Positions 7,350 to 19,197 are shown, numbered from the stretch's first letter. The stretch: 39,617 nucleotides of DNA from Pseudomonadota bacterium (GCA_003576805.1 QEVM01000018.1:1-39617), one strand, 5' to 3'. Notes: a model not told the origin generated them from the letters alone. Made by a program: numbers and translations.

Positions 7350-8696
7350 ATGACGACCGCCCCGCAGACGACGACCTCGCGTCCGAGCCCCTGGCTCGAG
7401 GCGACGGCCGGCGAGGCGGCCGCGCCGCCGCTCGCGGGCGAGCGGCGCGTCGACGTCGCGGTGATCGGCGCCGGCTACACGGGTCTCGGCGCCGCGCTCG
7501 CGCTGCGCGCCGAGGGACTCTCGGTCGCGATCGCGGAGCGCGAGACCGCGGGCTTCGGCGCGAGCGGCCGCAACGCCGGCCACCTGACGCCGACCATCGG
7601 CAAGGATCTGCCGACGCTGCTCGCGCTCTTCGGGCGCGAGCGCGCGTCGGCCTTCGTGCGGCTCGCGGAGGCGGCGATCGCGCACGTCGAGCGCTGGATC
7701 GCCGAGCACGCGATCGCGTGCGCGTACGAGCCGGTCGGCAACGTGATGGCGGCCGTGCACGCGAGCCAGGAGCGCCGCCTCGAGCGCGCGGCGCGCGTCG
7801 CCGCCGAGCTCGGCGCGCGCGCCGAGTGGCTCGACGGAGCGGCGATGCGCAAGCGCGGCCTGCCCGAGGCCTTCACGGCGGGCGTGCTCGAGAGCGCGGG
7901 CGGGATCCTGCAGCCGGCGCTCTACGCGCGCGGCCTGCGCCGCGCCGCGCTCGCGGCCGGCGCGGAGCTCTACGAGAACACGCCCGTGCTGCGCATCGAC
8001 GAAGGCCCGCGCGTCGCGCTCGCGACGCCAGGCGGGCGGCTCGTCGCGGACCGGGTCGTCGTCGCGACCAACGCGTACACGCCGGAGCTCGGTCTCCTGC
8101 GGCGCGCGGTGCTGCCGCTGCGGGTCACGCTGTTCCGCACGGAGCCGCTGACGCGCGCCCAGCGCGAGCGGATCGACTGGCGCGGGCGCGAAGGGATCTA
8201 CACGGCGCACGAGATGCTGGAGAGCTATCGGCTCGACGCGGACGGCCGCATCGTCGGCGGCTCGAAGTCGGTGCGCGTGCGCTTCGGCGGCGGGGTGCCG
8301 GAGGAGCACGACGACGTCGCGACGCGCGCGCTGCTCGAGCGCACGCTGCGCGAGCGCTTCCCCGGCCTCGACGTCCCGATCGAGCGCTTCTGGGGCGGCC
8401 CGATCGCGTTCGCGCTCGACTTCCTGCCGGCCATGGGCGTCACGGGCCGCTTCCGCAACCTCTACTACGCGCTCAGCTACGCGGGCCACGGCCTCGCGCT
8501 CGCGAGCTACGCCGGCACGGCGCTCGCCGACTGGATCGCCGGACGCGAGGGACCGGGCCGCATCCTCCACGAGCGCTGGCGGCCGCCGCTGCCTCCCGAG
8601 CCGCTGCGCTGGCTCGTGGTGAAGGCGCTGACCGGCGGCCTGCGCGCCGTCGACGCGCGCGTCGACCGGAGGGTGCGGGCGGCGCAGCGCGGCTAA
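7350..8696 (+). CDS. FAD-dependent oxidoreductase, DAO/gamma-glutamylputrescine oxidase-like
   Basis: The 448-residue product has an N-terminal dinucleotide-binding motif VDVAVIGAGYTGLGAALAL (starting near residue 34) and the segment GFGASGRNAGHL (68-79), typical of the PuuB/OrdL branch of the DAO superfamily where FAD is held. The C-terminal FAD-contact segment appears as YYALSYAGHGLALASYAG. These flavoenzymes oxidise the C-N bond of amines or amino acids with release of hydrogen peroxide or transfer of electrons. No polyamine-pathway genes flank it, so the substrate remains unassigned. It begins 44 bp from the divergent pcm gene and ends 14 nt before uvrA, so it may be cotranscribed with it. 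Confidence 0.87.
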   Translation: MTTAPQTTTSRPSPWLEATAGEAAAPPLAGERRVDVAVIGAGYTGLGAALALRAEGLSVAIAERETAGFGASGRNAGHLTPTIGKDLPTLLALFGRERASAFVRLAEAAIAHVERWIAEHAIACAYEPVGNVMAAVHASQERRLERAARVAAELGARAEWLDGAAMRKRGLPEAFTAGVLESAGGILQPALYARGLRRAALAAGAELYENTPVLRIDEGPRVALATPGGRLVADRVVVATNAYTPELGLLRRAVLPLRVTLFRTEPLTRAQRERIDWRGREGIYTAHEMLESYRLDADGRIVGGSKSVRVRFGGGVPEEHDDVATRALLERTLRERFPGLDVPIERFWGGPIAFALDFLPAMGVTGRFRNLYYALSYAGHGLALASYAGTALADWIAGREGPGRILHERWRPPLPPEPLRWLVVKALTGGLRAVDARVDRRVRAAQRG

Positions 8697-8710
8697 TCTG
8701 CCCCGGTCCC

Positions 8711-11551
<2,841 letters not shown>

Positions 11552-11552
11552 C

Positions 11553-12425
11553 GTGCGCTACGAGGGCGCGATCTTCCGGCCTCCGTCGGAGGCGTACAGC
11601 TACATCCTCCAGGCGACGATCGGCTGCTCGCACAACCACTGCACCTACTGCGACATGTACCGCGCCAAGCGCTTCCGCGTGCGCGACCTCGCGGAGACGC
11701 TCGAGGATCTCCAGCTCGCCGCCGCAGCCGCGCAGGGCCGCGTCGAAACCATCTTCGTCGCCGACGGCGACGCGCTGGTGATGCCGCTCGACCACTGGCT
11801 GCCGATCCTCGACACCGCGCGGCGACTGTTTCCGCGCCTCCGCCGCGTGTCCTGCTACGCGATGGCGCGCAACGTGCTCGACAAGAGCGACGCCGAGCTG
11901 GCGCGGCTGCGCAGCGAAGGCCTCGCCCGCCTCTACGTCGGCCCCGAGTCGGGCGACGACGTCACGCTGAAGCGCATCGCCAAGGGCGGCACCTTCGCGG
12001 ACCACGTCGAGGCGGCGCGTCGCGCGCACGCCGCCGGCATGGAGACGAGCGTGATCGCGCTGCTCGGGGCGGGCGGCGTCGAACGCAGCGCGATCCACGC
12101 CGAGAAGACGGCCGAGCTGGTGAGCGCGATGGACCCCGCCTACTTCGCCGCGCTGACGCTCACCGTGACGCCCGGCACGCCGCAGGAGAAGCTCCAGCGG
12201 ACGGGACGCTTCGTGCTGCCCGACGTCGCGGGCCTGCTGCGCGAGCTGCGTACGATGATCGACGCCGCCCGCCCGACCGACGCCCTCTTCCGCACCAATC
12301 ACGCGAGCAACTACCTGCCGCTCGGCGGCCGCCTCCCGCGCGACCGCGAGGCGATCGTCGCTGCGATCGACGCCGCGCTCGCGGGCCGCATCGCGCTGCG
12401 GCCCGAGTCGTCGCGCGGGCTCTAG
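11553..12425 (+). CDS. Radical SAM protein with a CX4CX2C cluster motif
   Basis: The N-terminal segment ATIGCSHNHCTYCDMY (21-36) carries three cysteines (C25, C30, C33) that should hold the 4Fe-4S cluster used to cleave S-adenosylmethionine. Spacing is CX4CX2C rather than the canonical CX3CX2C. The rest fits a radical SAM barrel: IFVADGDALVMP, RLYVGPESGDD, and a strand GMETSVIALLGAGG. Length is 290 residues. From memory, GCSxNxCxxCxMY followed by KxF recurs in a family of uncharacterised radical SAM proteins, so the spacing is probably a family trait and not an error. The GTG at 11553 lies one base after the uvrA stop with GGAGGG upstream, so it is likely cotranscribed with uvrA. Substrate is unknown. 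Confidence 0.85.
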   Translation: MRYEGAIFRPPSEAYSYILQATIGCSHNHCTYCDMYRAKRFRVRDLAETLEDLQLAAAAAQGRVETIFVADGDALVMPLDHWLPILDTARRLFPRLRRVSCYAMARNVLDKSDAELARLRSEGLARLYVGPESGDDVTLKRIAKGGTFADHVEAARRAHAAGMETSVIALLGAGGVERSAIHAEKTAELVSAMDPAYFAALTLTVTPGTPQEKLQRTGRFVLPDVAGLLRELRTMIDAARPTDALFRTNHASNYLPLGGRLPRDREAIVAAIDAALAGRIALRPESSRGL

Positions 12426-12454
12426 CCACAAGCGGCGCGGCGGGCGGGCCGATG

Positions 12455-12472
12455 GGGTGCCGGGAGGCACCC
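12455..12472 (+). promoter_or_regulatory. Hairpin covering the ribosome-binding site of the glycosyltransferase gene
   Basis: GGGTGCC (12455-12461), loop GGGA and GGCACCC (12466-12472) form a perfect seven-pair stem. The stem ends one base before the ATG at 12474, and the Shine-Dalgarno GGGAGG (12462-12467) lies in the loop and 3' arm. If formed in RNA it would limit translation initiation. No sensor or ligand is evident. Confidence 0.45.
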
Positions 12473-12473
12473 G

Positions 12474-13700
12474 ATGCGCATCGTGCTCTGCGGCGACGGA
12501 ACGCGCGGCGACTTGCAGCCGCTGATCGAGCTCGCGGCGTGCCTCTCCGCCGCGCGACACGACGCGGTGGTGTGCGGACCGCCGGACTTCGCGGCGCTGG
12601 CCGCCGCGCGCGGCGTCGCGTACGAGCCGCTCGGCGAATCGGCGCAGGCCTTCTTCCGCGACCACGCGTCGATGCTGCGGCGCAGCCCGCTCGCGATCCT
12701 GCGCGAGGCGTTCGCGTACGTCGAGCGCAACGTCGCGGCCAAGCTCGTCGCGCTGGTCGAGATCGCGCGCGGCGCCGATCTGGTGGTGGCCGGCGGCGCG
12801 GAGCTCGCGGCGTCGAGCGCAGCCGAGCGGCTCGGCATTCCGTATCGCTACGTCTGCTACTGCCCGGCCGTGATCCCGTCCGATCGACACGCACCGGTGT
12901 TCATCGACTTCGACACGCCCGGGCGCTGGCGCAACCGCGCGCTGTGGCCGCTCGTGATCCGCCCCATCGAGGTCGCCGTGCGGCGCATGCAGGGGCCGGC
13001 GCGCCGCGCCGTCGGGCTCGGGCCCGTGCGCCGCCCCTACCGGCATCTGCTGGGCGAGCGCCCGCTGCTGGCGGCGGACGCCGTGCTCGCGGACGTCCCG
13101 CCCGACGCGCCGGTCCCGGTGCAGCAGATCCCCGCGCTGCACCCGCTCGGCGGCGAGCCGCTGCCGGCGAAGCTCGCCGCCTTCCTGGACGCGGGGCCTC
13201 CGCCCGTCTACGTCGGCTTCGGCAGCATGCCCGACGACGCGCCCGCCGCGACGACGCGTCTCGTGCTCGCGGCGATCGAACGACTCGGCGTGCGCGCCGT
13301 CCTCTCGTCGGGCTGGGCGCAGCTGGGTGGCCTCGCGCTGCCCGAGGGCGTCGTCGAGGTCGGGCCGGTCGCGCACCCGCACCTGTTTCCGCGCTGTGCG
13401 GCGATCGTCCATCACGGCGGCGCCGGCACCACCACGACGGCGCTCCGCGCGGGCGTGCCCCAGGTCGTCGTCCCGCACCTCGCCGACCAGTTCTACTGGG
13501 CGCGCCGCGTGCGCGAGCTCGGCGCCGGCGTCACCGCGCCCCGCAAGAGCCGCATCGATTCGGCGTCGCTGGTCTCCGCGCTCGGGGCCGTGCTCGACAA
13601 CGAGGCCCTCGCCGCGCGGGCGGCCGACCTGGGCGCCGCTGCGCGCGCCGCGGCCGGCGCGATGGATCCCGTCGCCGCGCTCCTGGCCATCTTCGACTGA
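12474..13700 (+). CDS. UDP/dTDP-sugar glycosyltransferase, GT1 (MGT/UGT) family
   Basis: The 408-residue product is a GT-B fold glycosyltransferase of the MGT/UGT group that glycosylates small hydrophobic acceptors such as sterols, macrolides or rhamnolipid-like lipids. The donor-binding signature is clear near residues 312-335: HHGGAGTTTTALRAGVPQVV, followed by PHLADQFYWARRV, which provides the aspartate-glutamine pair for the nucleotide sugar. The N-terminus MRIVLCGDGTRGDLQPLIEL matches the acceptor-domain start of this family (GxxGDxxP). There is no signal peptide or membrane helix. It stands between uvrA-radical SAM and ilvBN without an obvious biosynthetic partner. Its ribosome-binding site sits in a hairpin. 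Acceptor and donor sugar cannot be predicted. Confidence 0.88.
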   Translation: MRIVLCGDGTRGDLQPLIELAACLSAARHDAVVCGPPDFAALAAARGVAYEPLGESAQAFFRDHASMLRRSPLAILREAFAYVERNVAAKLVALVEIARGADLVVAGGAELAASSAAERLGIPYRYVCYCPAVIPSDRHAPVFIDFDTPGRWRNRALWPLVIRPIEVAVRRMQGPARRAVGLGPVRRPYRHLLGERPLLAADAVLADVPPDAPVPVQQIPALHPLGGEPLPAKLAAFLDAGPPPVYVGFGSMPDDAPAATTRLVLAAIERLGVRAVLSSGWAQLGGLALPEGVVEVGPVAHPHLFPRCAAIVHHGGAGTTTTALRAGVPQVVVPHLADQFYWARRVRELGAGVTAPRKSRIDSASLVSALGAVLDNEALAARAADLGAAARAAAGAMDPVAALLAIFD

Positions 13701-13713
13701 ATCGCGTTCCGGG

Positions 13714-13738
13714 CGCAGGGCCCCTGGGGGCTGCGTTT
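13714..13738 (+). terminator. Weak terminator-like hairpin after the glycosyltransferase gene
   Basis: CGCAG (13714-13718) pairs with CTGCG (13731-13735), with an inner CCC/GGG stem, followed by a short TTT. It lies 14 nt after the stop. The inner stem has bulges and the T run is only three bases, so support is weak. Confidence 0.3.
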
Positions 13739-13842
13739 CGTCGGCTCGCCGCGCAGGCTCGGCGAACGAGATTCGCGGCTCTGCGGGCAAACCCGGCATC
13801 CGGCGACCGATCTAGTTCACGACGGACCAGAGGCGTGCCGAT

Positions 13843-13871
13843 TTGCCGTTCGGATCTGGCTCTTCTAGGAT
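13843..13871 (+). promoter_or_regulatory. Predicted sigma-70 promoter of ilvBN
   Basis: TTGCCG (13843-13848) and TAGGAT (13866-13871) are separated by exactly 17 nt, each matching four of six consensus bases. Transcription would begin near 13878, 19 nt before the ATG at 13897, leaving room for the GGGGAG ribosome-binding site. This also argues against the upstream in-frame TTG (13843) and ATG (13870) as starts of ilvB. Confidence 0.5.
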
Positions 13872-13896
13872 GCCTTCCTCCAGGGGAGACGAAATC

Positions 13897-15598
<1,702 letters not shown>

Positions 15599-15612
<14 letters not shown>

Positions 15613-16141
15613 ACCGACGCACGAGCCGGCCGGGATCGCGCGCCGCCGCCGCAGCGACGTGCACACCATCTCGCTCTACGTGAACAACAAGCCGGGCGTG
15701 CTGGTGCGCGTCGCGCTCGTGTTCTCACGGCGCGGCTACAACATCGAGAGCCTGGTCGTCTCGCCCGCCGCGGAAGGCGACTTCTCGCGCATGACGATCA
15801 CGTGCAGCGGCGACCCCGCCACGCTCGAGCAGATCATCAAGCAGCTGCACAAGCTGGTGGACGTCGTGCACGCGACGGACCACACGGAGCACGACGCCTA
15901 CGAGACCGAGATCGCGCTCGTGAAGCTCCAGGCCAGCCTGCACGAGCGCACCGAGATCCTGCAGGTCGCGGAGAACTTCGGCGCGAAGGTGACCGACTAC
16001 GGCTCGGAGTCGATGATGCTGCGCGTCTACGGCTCGAGCGAGAAGCTCGACGCCTTCATCGCGCTGCTGCGGCCCTATGGCCTCCGCGAGCTGGTGCGTT
16101 CGGGCAAGATCCTGATGGTGCGCGGCCTCCAGGAGACCTGA
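15599..16141 (+). CDS. ilvN: Acetolactate synthase small (regulatory) subunit
   Basis: The 180-residue product contains the N-terminal ACT domain (HTISLYVNNKPGVLVRVALV, then RGYNIESLVVSP) that senses valine and controls IlvB, followed by the C-terminal domain typical of long IlvN/IlvH proteins (LVKLQ...RTEILQVAENFGAKV). It starts at a TTG inside the end of ilvB, 14 nt before the ilvB stop, with GGAG just upstream; this overlap indicates coupled translation and equal subunit supply. The extra N-terminal 20 residues are arginine-rich. No ilvC follows, unlike the usual ilvBNC order. Confidence 0.96.
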
Positions 16142-16190
16142 GATCGCGAGCGCCGCGCGCCACCTTCTGCGCGCGGTGGCCACTTCTCCG

Positions 16191-16215
16191 CGGAGGGCGG
16201 TGCGCCCGCCCTCCG
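16191..16215 (+). promoter_or_regulatory. Ten-pair hairpin between ilvN and the small cysteine protein gene
   Basis: CGGAGGGCGG (16191-16200) pairs with CCGCCCTCCG (16206-16215) around a five-base loop. It lies 49 nt after the ilvN stop and abuts the GGGAGGGG ribosome-binding site (16215-16222) of the next gene. No T run follows, so a simple intrinsic terminator is doubtful; an RNA processing or attenuating structure is possible. Confidence 0.45.
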
Positions 16216-16229
16216 GGAGGGGTCGACCG

Positions 16230-16499
16230 ATGATCGCGCTCGTGCATCTCCGCTTCGTCGAGCTCGTGGGCCGGCTGCGACTCGCGCGGGGCCGCTGTCC
16301 AGCCTGCGCCTCGCACGGGGCAGGACACGCCGACTGCAGCGTGTGCCGCGCCTACAGCGGACCGTTTCCCGTCGGCAGATCGCGGCTCGACCGCTGGGCC
16401 TGGCGCTTCGAACGCGAGCTGCGGCAGCGCGTGAGCGTGCCGCTCCACGCGCAGACCGGCGCGTCGCAGCCGCCCGCGCTCGGCTCGCTGGTCCGCTGA
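16230..16499 (+). CDS. Small protein with CX2C-X9-CX2C (putative zinc-binding)
   Basis: I do not recognise this 89-residue protein. Its four cysteines are arranged as CPAC (23-26) and CSVC (36-39) with nine residues between, a spacing compatible with a zinc knuckle, or with a redox pair set. The N-terminus MIALVHLRFVELVGRLRL is amphipathic or mildly hydrophobic, and the remainder is arginine-rich (SRLDRWAWRFERELRQR). The ATG at 16230 follows a strong GGGAGGGG with a seven-base spacer, which is the best evidence that the gene is real. It lies between ilvN and the formyltransferase-like gene on the same strand, 91 nt upstream of the latter's start. Function unknown. Confidence 0.6.
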   Translation: MIALVHLRFVELVGRLRLARGRCPACASHGAGHADCSVCRAYSGPFPVGRSRLDRWAWRFERELRQRVSVPLHAQTGASQPPALGSLVR

Positions 16500-16554
16500 T
16501 CCCGAGACTGCGTTCGTTTTCTGGATCCGGCCGGCGCTTCCCCGCGTAAGCTGT

Positions 16555-16578
16555 TCCCGAGGGACTGAACGCTCGGGA
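16555..16578 (+). promoter_or_regulatory. Hairpin overlapping the ribosome-binding site of the formyltransferase-like gene
   Basis: TCCCGAG (16555-16561) pairs with CTCGGGA (16572-16578) around a ten-base loop. The Shine-Dalgarno GGGAGG (16575-16580) is partly inside the 3' arm, 10 nt before the TTG start at 16591. In RNA this would partly mask the site. Confidence 0.4.
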
Positions 16579-16590
16579 GGCTGCCTGGGC

Positions 16591-18189
16591 TTGGCTTCGG
16601 CGCGGGTCGGCATCGTCGTCTGCGGATCGGTTCTGCCGGCCTGGCAGCACCGCATCGTCTGGGAGCTGTCCCAGGGCGAGCGCGCCGCGCTTGCGCTCGT
16701 CGTGGAGCTCGCCGGCGCGCGCGCGCGCGGAACGCGCGGGTTCGTCTTCCGGGCGTACGAGCGGATCGACCAGCGCCTGTTCGGCGCGCCGCGCGACGCG
16801 ACGACGCCGGTCGACGCCACGGCGCTGCTCGCTCCGGTCCCGCGCCGCAGCGCACGGGCCGTTCGCCGCTCCGAGGGTTGGGATCTCGCGCCGCGAGATC
16901 TCGAGGCGCTGCGCGGCGCGCAGATCGACGTGCTGATCCAGCTGGGCGGCGGAACGCTGGCGGGCGCGGTGCTCGACGCCGCGCGCCTCGGCGTCTGGAC
17001 GTTCGCACACGACGACGACGTGCGGCGGGGGATCGCGCCGCTGTGCGCGGAAGTCCTGCGCGGCGACGAGGTGACCGAGACGCGCCTCGTCGCGCGCACG
17101 GGCGCGGGCGAGCGGGTCCTCTACCGCTCGTGGGCGGGCACCAACCCGAACTCGCTGGCGCGCAACCGCGGCGCGGCGCTGTGGAAGAGCGCGGACTTCG
17201 TCGCGCGCGCGCTGCGCGGCTTCGAGGAGGGGCGCGAGCCTCCCTTCGACGGCGGGCCCACCCTCGAGCGCACCGCGCCCGCGCCGCGCGCACCGCGCGC
17301 GCGTGACGTCGCGCGTTTCGCGGCGGCGTCCGTGATGCGCGTCGCGCGCAACCGCAGCCGGCTGCGCCACCACGAGCGCATCTGGTTCGTCGCGATCCGG
17401 CGCCGCCGCGCGGAACCCCTCGTGGACGACGCGCTCGACGGCTTCGAGCCGCTCTCCTGCCCTGCCGACCGTTTCCACGCCGACCCGATCCTCGTGCACC
17501 ACCGCGGCGCGCACCATCTCTTCTTCGAGGACGGCGACCGCGCGAGCGGACTCGGCGCGATCGCGTGGCGCCCGATCGGCACCGATGGCCGCGCCGGCGA
17601 GTCGCGCATCGTGATGCGCGCGGACCACCACCTCTCGTACCCGTTCGTCTTCGAGTGGCGCGGCGCGCACTTCATGATCCCCGAGACGTCGGAGAAGGGG
17701 ACGATCGAGATCCACCGCGCGACCGAGTTCCCGCTGCGCTGGCAGCTCGAGAAGGTGCTGTTCCGCGACGTCGTCGCGGTCGACTCGACGGTGCTCGAGC
17801 ACGGCGGGCGACTCTGGCTGTTCACGGCGATGAGTCCCGGCGGCGGTGGGCTCAACGACGAGCTCTTCCTGTTCTCCGCCGAGCACCCGCTCGGCGACTG
17901 GACGCCCCATCCCGCCAACCCGATCGTGTCCGACGTGCGCCGTGCGCGTCCCGCCGGCCCCCTCTTCTGGGACGCCGGCGCGCTGTGGCGGCCCGGCCAG
18001 GACTGCGCCGCAGACTACGGCGCCGCGTTCTGGCTCTCGCGCGTCGACGCGCTCGACGCGCGCAGCTACCGCGAAACGCCGGTGCGCCGCATCGACGCGA
18101 GTTGGACGCCGGGCGGCGTCTGCACGCACACCTACGCGCGGGCCGGCGACTTCGAGGTGCTCGACGGGCGCACCTGGCAGCCCCGTTGA
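16591..18189 (+). CDS. Formyltransferase-like domain fused to a glucosamine-inositolphosphorylceramide-transferase-like propeller
   Basis: The 532-residue product has two parts. Residues 1-220 resemble the N-terminal domain of formyltransferases: RVGIVVCGSVLPAWQHRIV, a glycine-rich LGGGTLAG (118-125), and GVWTFAHDDDVRRG (134-147), where these enzymes have H...RG next to the formyl-folate site. Residues about 265-520 look like a five-bladed propeller of the plant GIPC glucosamine-transferase type (FHADPILVHHRGAHHLFFED, then FEWRGAHFMIPETSEKGTIE). Bacterial proteins of this architecture are usually annotated only as formyl transferases. A role in modifying a surface sugar or glycolipid is inference. 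The TTG at 16591 is the only start upstream of the first strand and has GGGAGG 10 nt before it. Confidence 0.7.
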   Translation: MASARVGIVVCGSVLPAWQHRIVWELSQGERAALALVVELAGARARGTRGFVFRAYERIDQRLFGAPRDATTPVDATALLAPVPRRSARAVRRSEGWDLAPRDLEALRGAQIDVLIQLGGGTLAGAVLDAARLGVWTFAHDDDVRRGIAPLCAEVLRGDEVTETRLVARTGAGERVLYRSWAGTNPNSLARNRGAALWKSADFVARALRGFEEGREPPFDGGPTLERTAPAPRAPRARDVARFAAASVMRVARNRSRLRHHERIWFVAIRRRRAEPLVDDALDGFEPLSCPADRFHADPILVHHRGAHHLFFEDGDRASGLGAIAWRPIGTDGRAGESRIVMRADHHLSYPFVFEWRGAHFMIPETSEKGTIEIHRATEFPLRWQLEKVLFRDVVAVDSTVLEHGGRLWLFTAMSPGGGGLNDELFLFSAEHPLGDWTPHPANPIVSDVRRARPAGPLFWDAGALWRPGQDCAADYGAAFWLSRVDALDARSYRETPVRRIDASWTPGGVCTHTYARAGDFEVLDGRTWQPR

Positions 18190-18250
18190 AGCAGCCGGCG
18201 ATCGCGGGGATCCTCGCGCCGCGCGCGCTGCGCGCGAGCGAGGTCCAACG

Positions 18251-19030
18251 ATGTCCGAGCATCTCCTCTACGAGCGCCGCGGCGCCGTCGGCGTCGTGCG
18301 CCTGCACCGGCCCGAGGCGCGCAACGCGCTGACGCCGGCGCTCTACGCCGATTTGGAGCGCGTGGTGCGCGCACCCGGCGACGGCGTGCGTTGCCTCGTC
18401 GTGACGGGCAGCGATCCCGCCTTCTGCGCCGGCGACGACGTGAAGCAGATCATGGCGGGCCCGCAGGGTCCGCCGGCGGACGCGCTCGCGCGCAGTCCGC
18501 GCCTGACGCCCGCCGCCGACGCGCTGCTGCACACCGACCTGCCCGTCGTCGCGGCGGTGAACGGCGCCGCCGTCGGCTGGGGCATGGAGCTGGCGCTGCT
18601 GTGCGACCTGCGTGTCGCGTCCGAACGCGCGCGCTTCGGCGAGCTGTTCGTGCTGCGCGGGCTCGTCTCCGACGTAGCGGGACTCGGCCGGCTCGCGTCG
18701 CTGGTCGGCCGCGAGAAGGCGGCCGAGCTGCTGCTGACGGGCGACGTGATCGACGCGGCCGAGGCGCTGCGCATCGGGCTGGTGTCGCGCGTGGTCCCGC
18801 ACGCCGAGCTGCTGCCCGCCGCGCTGGCGCTCGCCGAGCGCATCGCGGCCAATCCACCGCTCGCGGTGCGGCGCATCAAGGCGGGGCTCCGGCGCGCGCT
18901 CGACCCGGACTGGACGTCGCTCGGGCGCTGGGTCGCCGAGTCGCTCGCCGAGCTGTTCCGCACCGAAGACCACCGCGAAGGCGTGCGCGCCTTCATCGAG
19001 AAGCGGCCGCCGCGCTGGATCGGCCGCTGA
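18251..19030 (+). CDS. Enoyl-CoA hydratase/isomerase family protein, dienoyl-CoA-isomerase-like active site
   Basis: The 259-residue crotonase has FCAGDDVKQ (58-66) and AAVNGAAVGWGMELALLCD with E113 where the first hydratase glutamate sits. The second hydratase glutamate position (FxxPEI) is phenylalanine, but D141 in GLVSDVAGLGRL matches the aspartate of Delta3,5-Delta2,4-dienoyl-CoA isomerases (aaDVGxLQRL). The chemistry is therefore probably acyl-CoA double-bond isomerisation in fatty-acid breakdown, by homology only. The ATG at 18251 is the first in-frame start after the preceding gene, which ends 61 nt upstream. It is only distantly similar to the crotonase at 5753-6553. Confidence 0.85.
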   Translation: MSEHLLYERRGAVGVVRLHRPEARNALTPALYADLERVVRAPGDGVRCLVVTGSDPAFCAGDDVKQIMAGPQGPPADALARSPRLTPAADALLHTDLPVVAAVNGAAVGWGMELALLCDLRVASERARFGELFVLRGLVSDVAGLGRLASLVGREKAAELLLTGDVIDAAEALRIGLVSRVVPHAELLPAALALAERIAANPPLAVRRIKAGLRRALDPDWTSLGRWVAESLAELFRTEDHREGVRAFIEKRPPRWIGR

Positions 19031-19054
19031 ACGCCGCGACGCGCGCGCGCGAAT

Positions 19055-19070
19055 CGTCGCCGGAGCGACG
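19055..19070 (+). terminator. Weak terminator-like hairpin after the crotonase gene
   Basis: CGTCGC, loop CGGA, GCGACG form a six-pair stem 24 nt after the stop, followed by CTTTCC. The T run is short, so this is a weak candidate. Confidence 0.3.
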
Positions 19071-19163
19071 CTTTCCGTCACTGCGCGGCGTCGGGCCGCC
19101 GCTTCGCGGCACCGCGTGCGGGCCGCGCAGCGGCGCGCGCCTGCGCCCGCGGTTGCCGGTCGC

Positions 19164-19180
19164 GCGCACGCCGCGTGCGC
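19164..19180. repeat. 17-bp palindrome just upstream of the sigma-54 motif
   Basis: GCGCACGC and GCGTGCGC are perfect inverted copies around a single central C at 19172. The site ends one base before the sigma-54-like -24 element. It could be an operator for a dimeric regulator. In DNA this GC-rich, chance palindromes are more common, so support is modest. Confidence 0.4.
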
Positions 19181-19181
19181 T

Positions 19182-19197
19182 TGGCACCGAGCTTGCT
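19182..19197 (+). promoter_or_regulatory. Sigma-54 (RpoN) -24/-12 promoter motif before the pilin gene
   Basis: TGGCAC (19182-19187), five bases, then TTGCT (19193-19197) match the RpoN consensus TGGCAC-N5-TTGCW completely. pilA genes in Myxococcus, Geobacter and Pseudomonas are known to use RpoN with PilR. The expected start of transcription is near 19208, only three bases before the ATG at 19211, which would exclude the GGGGAG at 19200-19205 from the message. Either the mRNA is leaderless or the match is fortuitous. Confidence 0.5.

Noticed and set aside
13843..13896. Upstream TTG and ATG as alternative starts of ilvB
   Set aside because: They coincide with the predicted -35 and -10 boxes, and the ATG at 13897 has a good ribosome-binding site and the normal family N-terminus.
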